In this document: positions 54,662-63,357 of the stretch, in pieces
Layout of the letters: each line of letters starts with the position of its first letter
Numbering within the stretch: position 1 is the first letter of the stretch
Assembly: GCF_900155385.1 (NCBI RefSeq)
Contig: NZ_LT699744.1
Coordinates: 329,562-393,561, forward strand
Source of the DNA: Vreelandella massiliensis
Lineage (GTDB): Bacteria > Pseudomonadota > Gammaproteobacteria > Pseudomonadales > Halomonadaceae
Direction of reading: 5' to 3'
Length of the DNA stretch: 64,000 bases
Position numbers and translations under genes: made by a program
The notes under the pieces: generated by a model
The model's database searches: none
What the model was told of the DNA's origin: nothing
What the model saw: the letters and a program-made list of their open reading frames with translations, nothing else

Positions 54662-55432
54662 TCAAGCCAGCGGCGGAAGCCGCGCGGTCTCTTCCACCAC
54701 TTGGGCGAGCAAGCCGCCGTAGTGGCGCACCAACCGCTCGCCCAATGCCGGGGTGGCCTTAGTGGCATTGCCGGCAATGCCGCTGGGCGAGAGATCCTCG
54801 GCGAGCCAGGCAAAGGGTGCTATCCCCTCGGGGCCAACCAAGGCGCCAGGCGTCGGCGGCTGGGTTAACGCGTTCACCGTGTGCTGCATCTTGACCTGCT
54901 TAGGGGCTAGGTGAAGCATCATCGCCGTTTCCAGCGTCCCGCCGTGCAGGCCACGGCGCAACTCATCGCTATCGAGCGCGCCCTGCAGCGGCGGCAAGCG
55001 GGTATACGTGGCCTTGACCACGCGCATGCCGTGGCGGCGGCGCAGCGTTAGCGCGGCAAGGTCCATCACGGCTTTGTTGCCGCCGTGGCTATTGATCAGT
55101 ACCCACCGTTTGATGCCCGCCCGGGCGATGCCCTCGCCGTAGGCCTCAAGCGTTGCGATGGCAAGCGAGGCGGGCAGGCTCAGCGTGCCGGGAAAGCTTG
55201 TGTGCTCGTCGCTGGCGCCAATGGCCATAGCGGGCAGGCATATCGCCGTGACCTCACTCGCGAGGGCGTCGCACATGGCGTGCTGCAGGCCAAGACCAAT
55301 CGTGGTATCCGTGTTTAACGGCAGGTGGGCACCGTGCTGCTCCGTGGCGCCGAGCACCAAGACGGCCACCGGGTCGCGGTCAACAAGGGCGGTGAGTTCG
55401 GGGGCGGTAAGGTGTTGCCAATCAACGTGCAT
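54662..55432 (-). CDS. Creatininase-family amidohydrolase (ArfB/MftE-like)
   Basis: 256 residues with the metal-binding motifs of the family: VLGATEQHGAHLPLNTD, LINSHGGNKAVMDL and HGGTLETAMMLHL. Members include creatininase, the mycofactocin peptidase MftE and archaeal ArfB, which removes the formyl group from the GTP-cyclohydrolase product. Convergent with ribA (10 bases between stops), next to a RibD-type reductase, so an ArfB-like role on a ring-opened pyrimidine is the best guess. No strong ribosome binding site is seen. It is followed by the FkbM gene on the same strand, 9 bases from the stop of that gene. Confidence 0.8.
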   Translation of the reverse strand: MHVDWQHLTAPELTALVDRDPVAVLVLGATEQHGAHLPLNTDTTIGLGLQHAMCDALASEVTAICLPAMAIGASDEHTSFPGTLSLPASLAIATLEAYGEGIARAGIKRWVLINSHGGNKAVMDLAALTLRRRHGMRVVKATYTRLPPLQGALDSDELRRGLHGGTLETAMMLHLAPKQVKMQHTVNALTQPPTPGALVGPEGIAPFAWLAEDLSPSGIAGNATKATPALGERLVRHYGGLLAQVVEETARLPPLA

Positions 55433-55441
55433 ACGTGGGCC

Positions 55442-56233
55442 TTAAACGGATGAAATGGATGAGTGTTTGAGTAAAGCATGATCGACGCGACAGGCGTAGA
55501 TATCCCCCGACGCGAGCCCGTCGGCCCCATTTTTTAGCCATGCGTGGATCTCGGCGGCGCTTTTCCACTGTGCCCACTGAAAGTGGCGCTGTTCGCCGGC
55601 GACGCAGTTGTAGCGGTAGTCACCCAGAATGCTTAAACGCTCGACAGAGGCGTGGCTAACGTCCAACGCGCCGGCGACAAACTCCACCGAGAGGGCCGCC
55701 ACTGCTCGGCTCAGCCCGGCCAGCACGTCGGCTTCAAACCCTTCCACGTCGATCTTGATAAACGCCGGCTCGCCATACTCACTGATCAGCGCATCGAGGG
55801 TGGTGACCGCCACGCGCTCGCTTGCGGCCCAGTTGAGGTGGGCAAACCCTGGGTTATGCTGGCCAATCTGCTCGCGCCACTGATCCGCCAGTGTTGAGAC
55901 GGTCAGGTTGGCCGGGCTGACGGCGAGCTCGGCATAACCGGGCGCTGCCCCGGCCGCCAAGGGGAGCAGCGTGATGTGGCGACCCACCATCCGCCGGCAC
56001 CAATGCGCGAGCAGCGGCTGTGGCTCCAGTGCCACCACCCGGGCGCCAAGGGCGTGAAACGCCGCGCTGCGATCCCCCAGGTGAGCGCCAATATCAAAGG
56101 CGAGCGAGCCCGGCGGCACAAAAGGCCGATAGAGGGCTTTAAGCCCGCTTTGGCGGCCGGGGCGCCAGTAAATGATCAGCGAGCGCGCGATGCCTACGGT
56201 CCTTAAGCCGCGCTGTTTTAGGAACGCGAGCAT
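55442..56233 (-). CDS. FkbM-family methyltransferase
   Basis: 263 residues from ATG 56233, with AAAGGAG upstream; the longer open frame to 56491 is antisense filler inside opgH. SAM-binding motif LAFDIGAHLGDRSAAFHALGARVVALEPQP and the FkbM hallmark FIKIDVEGFEADVLAGL. It O-methylates a sugar or polyketide, target unknown. The start shares one base with the opgH stop, so translation is coupled to opgH, and a glucan substrate is plausible. Confidence 0.83.
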   Translation of the reverse strand: MLAFLKQRGLRTVGIARSLIIYWRPGRQSGLKALYRPFVPPGSLAFDIGAHLGDRSAAFHALGARVVALEPQPLLAHWCRRMVGRHITLLPLAAGAAPGYAELAVSPANLTVSTLADQWREQIGQHNPGFAHLNWAASERVAVTTLDALISEYGEPAFIKIDVEGFEADVLAGLSRAVAALSVEFVAGALDVSHASVERLSILGDYRYNCVAGEQRHFQWAQWKSAAEIHAWLKNGADGLASGDIYACRVDHALLKHSSISSV

Positions 56234-58212
56234 CAATACGGCTCCTTTAGTGGTGAAGCGGGCGTGCGCTGTGCTGGACGGGTAAAACGCACAAAGGACT
56301 GGATAGGCATCTCGCCCGGCTGCTCCGGCGGGGGAGTGCGGGGGGAGCAAGCCGGCGGTTGGGGGCGCGCATGGGCGGCTTTCAAGTGCCGCGCATAGGC
56401 GTCGAGTACCGGCACACCGCCTTGACCGTGTTTTTGAAAACGGGGTTGTGGAAGGTAGGGCGTCGCGAGTAGCTGCCGGCGCGCGAACCACTCGCCGAGG
56501 CGCACGCTACTGGTCGCCTTGACCAGCGGCAGTGAGGCGATAAGCCCAAGCCACACCGGCGCGAACCACGTCAGAGCCGTCGGTGAAAAAATGCCTAAAA
56601 CGAGCATCCAGCCGCCGCCGGCCAAGGTGACACCCCGGGTGTGCCGCCACGCTTCACGCCAGCTCAGCGAGCGCTCGCTTCGCGGTTGGGTGTGCCACTC
56701 AATCGCCCGCCCGCGCAAAATAGCGAGGATAAACAGGCTATGCCACGCCATCATCAGCGGGGCGAGCAGGGCAGCAAAGCCGATCTCCAGCAGCGCACTC
56801 ACTATTAACCGGGCTCGGCCGCCAAAGGCGTTAGGCGCTTGGCGCAGCGCAAGTGCCAATCCCATGAGCTTGGGGGCGATCAGCATGGCCAGCGTCGTGC
56901 CGAGCAGACCCAGCGACAGAGGCGTGGCGTAAAGTGCTGCGGCGTCGGTCATGGCGACATAAGCGATCAATACGCTGGTGCAGACGAGCAGTGCCAACCA
57001 GACGGGAGAGGCCAGGTAGGCGAAAGCGCCGAAAAAGAAGTGCCATCGGCTTAGGGGGTGTAGCCCGGCGCCGTTTAATAGCCGCAAGTGCTGCAGGTTG
57101 CCCTGAAGCCAGCGCCGATCGCGCTTGGCGAAATCGAGTAAATTGCTGGGCATCGCCTCAAAGCTTTGCGCTATTTCAGATTGAGCGGTCGCGACACTTA
57201 CCTGCGTATCCAGCAAGACCTTCCAGCCATGGCGGCGCATAAGCGCTGCCTCGACAAAATCGTGGCTTAACAGCTCGCCACCAAGCGGTGGTTTTCCAGG
57301 CAGTGTGGGGAGGCCGCTACTCGCCATAAAGGCGCGCGTGCGCACGATGGCGTTGTGGCCCCAATAATTGGCCGTGTCGCCCTGCCAGAAACTCTGCCCG
57401 GCGGCCAACATCGGGCTGTAAAGGGCGGACGCGAACTGCACCAAGCGCCCAAACAGGGTGACTTGCCCCACTGGAATCGGCACGCTCTGGATAAGCCCCA
57501 CCTCGGGCTGATGCTGCATCCGCCTGACCAGCCGCAAGAGGGTCGCGCCGCCCATGATGCTATCGGCATCCAGCACGACAAAATAGTCATAGCGCCGCCC
57601 CCAACGGCGGCAAAAATCGGCGATGTTGCCCGCCTTGCGCCCATGGTTGTTGGGCCTGCGGCGGTAATGGAGAGAGAGCTGGCCTTTTAGACGACGTTGG
57701 AGCGCGGCGACATGCGCGGCTTCGCGGGTAGCGGCGTGCTTGTCTTGGGTATCGCTTAACACAAACACCTCGAAGCGCTCGGCGATCGACGTGTGGTTGC
57801 CAGCCGGCTGCGCGAGCAGGGAGCGGCAGCTCGCTTCGAGTCCGGCCAGGGTGGCCTCCGGGGGCTCCTGAAAAATCGGCATGATGAGCGCTGTGCGGCA
57901 AAAGGGCGTCGCTGCCAGGGTTTCGGGCACGCCTTCGTTCGGCGCAAGCGTTAGCGGGTCGCGGCGCGTCAGGCAGAGGATAAAGCCGCACAGCGCGCTC
58001 CAGAAGGCGAGCGCGACCCAGGTGAACGTCAGCACGAACAGCGTCATCAATACGGCCTTAAACCCCCATGCGAGGCCACTGGTAACGCCTAACATAGCCC
58101 AAAAGCCCAATGCACCGGTCGTCAGCACCAGCGCTGCCAGGCCCCAGCAGCGCAGGCGAGGCCACGGTGGGCGCTGCTCCGATAGGCATCGTGCGGCGGG
58201 CGCGCTAGGCAT
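56233..58212 (-). CDS. opgH: Glucans biosynthesis glucosyltransferase H
   Basis: 659 residues, family GT2. Membrane segments at the N-terminus, a cytoplasmic GT domain (ALIMPIFQEPPEATLAGLEASC, VVLDADSIMGGATLLRLV as the DxD, and RDRRWLQGNLQH as the QxxRW-like motif), then a further five or so membrane segments. It builds the beta-1,2-linked backbone of osmoregulated periplasmic glucans from UDP-glucose. It overlaps opgG by eight bases. Shorter than the E. coli protein (about 850) at both ends. Confidence 0.9.
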   Translation of the reverse strand: MPSAPAARCLSEQRPPWPRLRCWGLAALVLTTGALGFWAMLGVTSGLAWGFKAVLMTLFVLTFTWVALAFWSALCGFILCLTRRDPLTLAPNEGVPETLAATPFCRTALIMPIFQEPPEATLAGLEASCRSLLAQPAGNHTSIAERFEVFVLSDTQDKHAATREAAHVAALQRRLKGQLSLHYRRRPNNHGRKAGNIADFCRRWGRRYDYFVVLDADSIMGGATLLRLVRRMQHQPEVGLIQSVPIPVGQVTLFGRLVQFASALYSPMLAAGQSFWQGDTANYWGHNAIVRTRAFMASSGLPTLPGKPPLGGELLSHDFVEAALMRRHGWKVLLDTQVSVATAQSEIAQSFEAMPSNLLDFAKRDRRWLQGNLQHLRLLNGAGLHPLSRWHFFFGAFAYLASPVWLALLVCTSVLIAYVAMTDAAALYATPLSLGLLGTTLAMLIAPKLMGLALALRQAPNAFGGRARLIVSALLEIGFAALLAPLMMAWHSLFILAILRGRAIEWHTQPRSERSLSWREAWRHTRGVTLAGGGWMLVLGIFSPTALTWFAPVWLGLIASLPLVKATSSVRLGEWFARRQLLATPYLPQPRFQKHGQGGVPVLDAYARHLKAAHARPQPPACSPRTPPPEQPGEMPIQSFVRFTRPAQRTPASPLKEPY

Positions 58213-59788
58213 CCTCGGCTCCTGCTTTGGGCGGCGGGTCGATCACGTAGCTCCAGGTTTCGCTGATGGTTTCTCCGTTTAACGTCAAGGCAAGGCGCAC
58301 ATCAATCGGCAGCGCGATGGGATTAACGCGAAAAGTGGCGCGCCAGCGGTGGTCGGGTAGGGCTTTGACCTGCACCCATGGGATGACATCATCGTGTTGT
58401 TCAGGAGAGAGCGTTTCAGGGACTAGCGTTTCGAGTCGCACGTCGACGGCTTGATCGGCGCTGAGGTTCGCGAGCTCACCCCCGGCAAAATCGACCACCC
58501 ACTGGCGCTGATCGGCGCTTGGGGAGTTGGCCTCACCGGGCACTGCGGCGCTACCTTGGCGCGTGCGAATCACCTTCGCTAGCAGTGGGTCGCTCGGGGG
58601 GAGCGTGCGTGTGTGGGTTTGGTAGCGAAAATGGCGGGTTTCGCCCGCTTTAAGCGGCGTCGCACCGACCCAGTACGCCACAATGTTATCGTGCGTCTCA
58701 TCTGGGGAGGGTAGCTCTACGAGCTCCACATGTCCCGGACCCCAATCCCCTTCGGGGATGACCCACTGGCTCGGGCGGCGATGGTACTGGGCCTCTGCGT
58801 CCAGATAGCGGTCAAAATCACGCTCGCGCTGCATTAGCCCAAAGCCCCTAGGGTGATCGTCCAAAAACGCCGACACTCGAACGCGGTGCGGGTTATTCAG
58901 CGGCCGCCAGATCCACTCACCTTGTCCGGTGTGGGTTAAAAGCCCTTCGGAGTCGTGCACGCGGGGGCGCACATCATCCGGGCGATGGCGGCTAATATCG
59001 CCGTAGGCAAACATGCTGGTCAGTGGGGCGATACCCAGCTTTTCCACGTTGGCGCGGGCATAAAGGGTGGCATCCACATCAACACGGGTTTGGTGGCCGG
59101 GCGCGAGGCGAAAGTGATACGCACCGCTGAGCGATGGGCTATCCAGCAGCGCCATGATATGCACGGCGGTGTCGTCGGGGTCGGGCTTGAAGAGCCAGAA
59201 CTGACGAAACGCGGGAAACTCTTCGCCGCCAGAAAGGGCGGTATCGATGGCAAGCCCACGGGTGGAGAGGCCGTAAACTTGATCGCGACCGACGAGGCGA
59301 AAATAGCTGGCGCCTAGAAACACCGCGAACTCATCGCGATAGTCGGGCGTATTGAGCGGGTAGTGCAGGCGAAAGCCCGCATGCCCCGCGTCCCGTAAGT
59401 CGGCTGTTTCAAGCGCTGCGGCCTTGCCTTCGTAAATAAAATCGTCCGGATCAAAGGCAAGCGGGGTGGCGTTTGCGTTCTCTATGATATGTAACGTGAC
59501 AGGGTCGGGAAACAGAAAGCCGCGATGAAAGAGCTGCAAAGAGAAGCGGCTATCATCGCGCCAGTAGGCGCGCGTGGGGTCAAAGCGAATCTGGCGGTAG
59601 GTGTCGTAATCGAGTGTCCGGAGCGCCTCGGGCAGTGCGTTCTTGGGTGGGGCGTAGGGCTGTGCGGCCAGCGTCTCGGCGCGTTGACGCACGCTATCCA
59701 GCCAGCGATTCAGTTCGCTAGCGCTGGGCTCGGCCAGTGCGCTTGCGCTCACCATCAGCCATCCTAACGTCAGTAAGCGTTTTAGCAC
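58205..59788 (-). CDS. opgG: Glucans biosynthesis protein G (periplasmic)
   Basis: 527 residues from GTG 59788, which has AAGGAG upstream; the frame is open to 59854. Signal peptide MLKRLLTLGWLMVSASALA. The OpgG/OpgD family body begins LRTLDYDTYRQIRFDPTRAYWR, with FLGASYFRLVGRDQVYGLSTRGLAIDTA and FWLFKPDPDD. It shapes or branches the glucan chain in the periplasm. First gene of opgG-opgH-FkbM. An inverted repeat at 59829-59854 lies within its promoter region. Confidence 0.92.
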   Translation of the reverse strand: MLKRLLTLGWLMVSASALAEPSASELNRWLDSVRQRAETLAAQPYAPPKNALPEALRTLDYDTYRQIRFDPTRAYWRDDSRFSLQLFHRGFLFPDPVTLHIIENANATPLAFDPDDFIYEGKAAALETADLRDAGHAGFRLHYPLNTPDYRDEFAVFLGASYFRLVGRDQVYGLSTRGLAIDTALSGGEEFPAFRQFWLFKPDPDDTAVHIMALLDSPSLSGAYHFRLAPGHQTRVDVDATLYARANVEKLGIAPLTSMFAYGDISRHRPDDVRPRVHDSEGLLTHTGQGEWIWRPLNNPHRVRVSAFLDDHPRGFGLMQRERDFDRYLDAEAQYHRRPSQWVIPEGDWGPGHVELVELPSPDETHDNIVAYWVGATPLKAGETRHFRYQTHTRTLPPSDPLLAKVIRTRQGSAAVPGEANSPSADQRQWVVDFAGGELANLSADQAVDVRLETLVPETLSPEQHDDVIPWVQVKALPDHRWRATFRVNPIALPIDVRLALTLNGETISETWSYVIDPPPKAGAEDA

Positions 59789-59828
59789 GGGCGCTCCTTG
59801 AAAGGGCAGGAAGTAAATTAAACAATAC

Positions 59829-59854
59829 TTGTACGAATATTTATTACAGTACAC
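59829..59854. promoter_or_regulatory. Inverted repeat upstream of opgG, LitR/CarH-like
   Basis: TGTAC (59830-59834), 14-base spacer, GTACA (59849-59853). The core TAC-N14-GTA and spacing match the repeat at 26512-26541. As TGTACG-N12-AGTACA it fits 10 of 12 positions of the light-regulator motif recalled for Pseudomonas. It lies 42 bases before the opgG start and 84 before the divergent sulfatase-like gene. Confidence 0.4.
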
Positions 59855-59937
59855 GATGGACGCGTTTTCCAGTGCCGTTTTTGATCAGATAGGACGCTTT
59901 TTATGCCCGTTTGGGATTCATTCAGGTTCACAGTGCC

Positions 59938-61545
59938 ATGCGACGGCTAGTTATAAGCATCGCTGTACTCAACGTGCTGCTGGTGGCGCCGCTCTGGTGG
60001 CGGTTTAACGACATCGACGCTCGGCTGATTGCCTGGGAGCCTTGGCTTGCCGTGCCGGTGCTGCTCCTGCTGCCGCGCGGCCTTTGGCGTCGCTTGGCCG
60101 TGGGGGCGTGGCTTGCGTGGCTGGCGCTGGTGAGCGTGGCCAATATCGGCGACGCGGCGACTTACACTGCCTTTGGCCGCTCTTTCAACCTTTACCTTGA
60201 TCTGCCGCTTTTGCGCTCGGTGTTTCATCTGCTTGAGGGTAATGTAGGCCAACTGGCGGCACTGGGTCTAATGGGCGCGGCGATTCTGCTCTTTATGGGC
60301 GTTTTGGTGATAGCGGGACGCTGGCTGCTGCCTAGGCGGGCTTTTTCACTGCGGGAAACACGCGGCAAAGTGGCACTGGGGTGCGCGGGGCTTGCGGCGC
60401 TTTTGATCGTGCTGGAACTCAACGGGCAGCGTCTCGTGCCGTTTGCCCGGGTGCCGATGATCAACACCACGATGTTCCAGTGGCAGCAAGTGACGCAGAC
60501 CCACGCCGCCCGCCAGGATTTCGCCCAGACGCTGGCGCAATCGCCGCTGCCGGTCAGGCCGCTACCCGGCCTTTTAGGGCGCAATGTGCTGCTTACCTTC
60601 GTCGAGTCCTACGGCGTGACGGCAATCGAAAATCCGCGTTATCGCGATGCGCTGCGCCCGACGCTTGAAAAGTGGCAGACAAGGCTTACCGCGCAGGGTA
60701 TCCATGTCGCCTCCGGGCTTTTAAGCGCGCCCATTCGCGGCGGGCAATCGTGGCTTGCTCACGCAACGGCGCTCAGCGGGCGGGAAGTGGACAATCAAAT
60801 GTGGTATCGGCTGTTGCTGGAGAGCGAGCACGGCACCCTGGTGGATGATTTCAACGCCACCGGGCATCGCACCTTGAGCGTGATGCCGGCGATTACCCGC
60901 GCTTGGCCGGAGGGGGAGGCCTACGGTTTTGATGCGATTTACGCCGCCAAGGATCTTCCCTACGCCGGGCCGCCGCTGCACTGGGTGACCATGCCGGATC
61001 AATACACGCTTGATTACACCGCACGCCATTTGCTGGATGACAGCCCGCACTTCGCGCAGATCGCGCTGATTTCAAGCCATGCCCCCTGGACGCCGATTCT
61101 CCCCGTGCTCGATGACTGGTCACTGGTGGGCGACGGCAGGGTTTTTGCACCGTGGGAAAATGCCGGCGATCCGCCCGATGTGCTGTGGCAAGACCTGGAA
61201 CGCATCCGCGACCACTACGCTTGGTCAGTCGACTACGCGGTGAACGTGGCCGGGCGCTTTGCTGAACGCGTGGCGGATGAGCAGACGCTTTTGATCATCA
61301 TGGGCGATCATCAGCCCGCGCCTTTAATCACTGGCGAAAACGCCAGCGCCGCCGTGCCGGTACATGTGATCAGCGCCGACCCTGCGCTAGTGGAGCCTTT
61401 TATCGAACGGGGCTTCGTGCCGGGTACGCGGCCGCCATCGGTGAATTCAGAGGACGAGATTGCCGGTATGGACGCACTTCGTCGCTGGCTGCACGCTGAT
61501 TTTGCTGTCCCCGTTTCTGCCCCCAGACGAGAGAGTCCACCATGA
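59938..61545 (+). CDS. Sulfatase/phosphoglycerol transferase-like membrane protein
   Basis: 535 residues from ATG 59938 (a TTG at 59911 is open too; only a weak CAGG precedes). Four membrane segments in the first 150 residues, then a periplasmic alkaline phosphatase-superfamily domain: VLLTFVESYGV (first metal site), the GGQSWLAHATALSG region with a possible Ser/Thr nucleophile, and LIIMGDHQPAPLI (second metal site). The architecture resembles LTA-synthase/OpgB enzymes that transfer phosphoglycerol to glucans. It is divergent from opgG, so OPG decoration is a reasonable guess. Confidence 0.75.
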   Translation: MRRLVISIAVLNVLLVAPLWWRFNDIDARLIAWEPWLAVPVLLLLPRGLWRRLAVGAWLAWLALVSVANIGDAATYTAFGRSFNLYLDLPLLRSVFHLLEGNVGQLAALGLMGAAILLFMGVLVIAGRWLLPRRAFSLRETRGKVALGCAGLAALLIVLELNGQRLVPFARVPMINTTMFQWQQVTQTHAARQDFAQTLAQSPLPVRPLPGLLGRNVLLTFVESYGVTAIENPRYRDALRPTLEKWQTRLTAQGIHVASGLLSAPIRGGQSWLAHATALSGREVDNQMWYRLLLESEHGTLVDDFNATGHRTLSVMPAITRAWPEGEAYGFDAIYAAKDLPYAGPPLHWVTMPDQYTLDYTARHLLDDSPHFAQIALISSHAPWTPILPVLDDWSLVGDGRVFAPWENAGDPPDVLWQDLERIRDHYAWSVDYAVNVAGRFAERVADEQTLLIIMGDHQPAPLITGENASAAVPVHVISADPALVEPFIERGFVPGTRPPSVNSEDEIAGMDALRRWLHADFAVPVSAPRRESPP

Positions 61546-62945
61546 TACAGCCGGTGATTTTAAGCGGCGGCAGCGGTACCCGCCTTTGGCCGCTATCGCG
61601 CGAGCAGATGCCCAAGCAGTTTCTGTCGTTGCTCGGAGACACTAGCCTGTTGCAACAAACGCTTAAGCGGCTGGAGGGGGTAAGCGTGGCGACGCCAATG
61701 ATCGTTGGCGGCCATGCGCAGCGCTTTTTGCTCGCTGAGCAGGTGCGCGAGCACCACGTCACGTTGGTGTTGGAGCCGGAGGGGCGCAATACCGCGCCAG
61801 CGACGGCCAGCGCGGCGCTGTTGGCGCAGCAAAACGGCGACGACCCGCTGCTTTTGGTGATGCCCGCCGACCATGTCATCGAAGATCTCTCTGCGTTTCA
61901 AGGTAGTGTGGCGAAGGCCGAAGCGCTCGCCGAGGCCGGTTATCTGGTGACGCTGGGTGTTGTCCCCACCCATCCGGAAACGGGCTATGGCTATATTTGC
62001 CGGGGTGAAACGCTGGAAGGTGGCTATCGCGTTGCGGCATTCCGCGAGAAACCCGATGCCGAGCGCGCCAGCGAATTGATCGCGCAGGGAGCGCTTTGGA
62101 ATAGCGGCATGTTTCTGTTCAAGGCGTCACGCTACCTGGCCGAGCTTGCCGCTTATGAGCCGCACGTGGTCTCAGCGTGCGAAGCGGCGGTGGCGGGCGC
62201 CCACCGTGACCTGGACTTTCTGCGCTTGGGCGAGGCCGCGTTTAAGGCAGCCGCTTCCGTGTCCATCGATGTTGCCGTGATGGAGCGCTGCCGAAAGGCC
62301 GCCGTGGTAGCGCTGAACGCGGGCTGGCGCGATATCGGCAGCTTCGACGCTTTATGGGCCGCAGGCGAACAAGACGCCGAGGGCAATGTCGCTCAGGGTG
62401 ATGCGCAGCTTCATGACACGCATCGCTCGCTGGTGGTGGCGCAGCAGCGCTTGGTCGCCACCCTGGGCGTGGACGATCTGGTGGTGGTAGAGACCAACGA
62501 CGCCGTATTGGTGGCGCACCGTGAGCGTGCCCAGGAGGTGAAGACTTTGGTCGCTTCGCTTTCTCACGCCGGGCGCGTGGAGGCGCAGCAGTCGGCGCGG
62601 GTGCATCGCCCTTGGGGGCATTTTCAGACGGTCGAGCGTGGCGAGCGCTATCAAGTGAAGCACATTAGCGTGAAGCCCGGCGGGCGTTTGTCACTCCAGC
62701 GCCACTACCACCGCGCCGAACACTGGGTGGTGGTGAGCGGCACGGCCTTGGTGACGCTTGACGATCAGGTCTTTTGGGTGAGCGAAAATCAGTCTACCTA
62801 TATCCCTATCGGCGCCGTTCACCGGCTAGAGAACCCCGGCAAGATCGCGTTAGAGCTGATCGAGGTGCAGTCCGGGGCGTATCTAGGAGAGGACGATATC
62901 GAGCGCTTGGACGATGTGTACGCCCGCCCGGATGGCGAGGTGTGA
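61542..62945 (+). CDS. manC: Mannose-1-phosphate guanylyltransferase / mannose-6-phosphate isomerase
   Basis: 467 residues, ATGA overlap with the upstream gene. N-terminal nucleotidyltransferase: VILSGGSGTRLWPLSREQMPKQFL and AFREKPDAERA. C-terminal type II phosphomannose isomerase cupin: PWGHFQTVERGERY, VKPGGRLSLQRHYHRAEHWVVVSG. It makes GDP-mannose for polysaccharide or glycolipid. AGAGAG is near the ATG. The partner manB/algC is not in the window. Confidence 0.94.
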   Translation: MIQPVILSGGSGTRLWPLSREQMPKQFLSLLGDTSLLQQTLKRLEGVSVATPMIVGGHAQRFLLAEQVREHHVTLVLEPEGRNTAPATASAALLAQQNGDDPLLLVMPADHVIEDLSAFQGSVAKAEALAEAGYLVTLGVVPTHPETGYGYICRGETLEGGYRVAAFREKPDAERASELIAQGALWNSGMFLFKASRYLAELAAYEPHVVSACEAAVAGAHRDLDFLRLGEAAFKAAASVSIDVAVMERCRKAAVVALNAGWRDIGSFDALWAAGEQDAEGNVAQGDAQLHDTHRSLVVAQQRLVATLGVDDLVVVETNDAVLVAHRERAQEVKTLVASLSHAGRVEAQQSARVHRPWGHFQTVERGERYQVKHISVKPGGRLSLQRHYHRAEHWVVVSGTALVTLDDQVFWVSENQSTYIPIGAVHRLENPGKIALELIEVQSGAYLGEDDIERLDDVYARPDGEV

Positions 62946-62979
62946 TTCAACAAGGCGTGATCCGTGCGGGCAAAAGGCG

Positions 62980-63345
62980 CTACCACAGCCAACTGCCGGG
63001 GCGTGCCGGTGGTTCGTTTTTGCGCAGGGCGAGCCAGCCGGTCACACAGCGCACGCCTAGCCAGATAGCCAGCAAAGGCCATATCAGTGCTCCTATCAGT
63101 AACACGCTCAAGGTAAAAGCGAGACAGAAATAGAGCGCGCCTATCCAGAACGTGCGGATCAGGTAGCGATAGTGCTCGGCCAGCCAGGGGGCAGCCTCTT
63201 TGCGGTAGACGTAAGCGAACACCACGCCAATGATCGGGGTAATGTTGGCGGTGACGATTCCCGCCAGATAGAGCGCATACAGGATTTGCGCCGTGCGGGT
63301 GGATGCGCGTGCGCCATCGGTGTTGGACACATCATTGTTCGACAT
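62980..63345 (-). CDS. DUF4870-like small membrane protein
   Basis: 121 residues with three to four hydrophobic segments: LYALYLAGIVTANITPIIGVVFAYVYR, HYRYLIRTFWIGALYFCL and ALIWPLLAIWLGVRC. HYRYLIRTFW is typical of DUF4870-related proteins. Function unknown, inner membrane. It lies 12 bases downstream of the acyltransferase stop on the same strand and convergent with manC. Confidence 0.72.
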   Translation of the reverse strand: MSNNDVSNTDGARASTRTAQILYALYLAGIVTANITPIIGVVFAYVYRKEAAPWLAEHYRYLIRTFWIGALYFCLAFTLSVLLIGALIWPLLAIWLGVRCVTGWLALRKNEPPARPGSWLW

Positions 63346-63357
63346 AGAGGACTCGCA

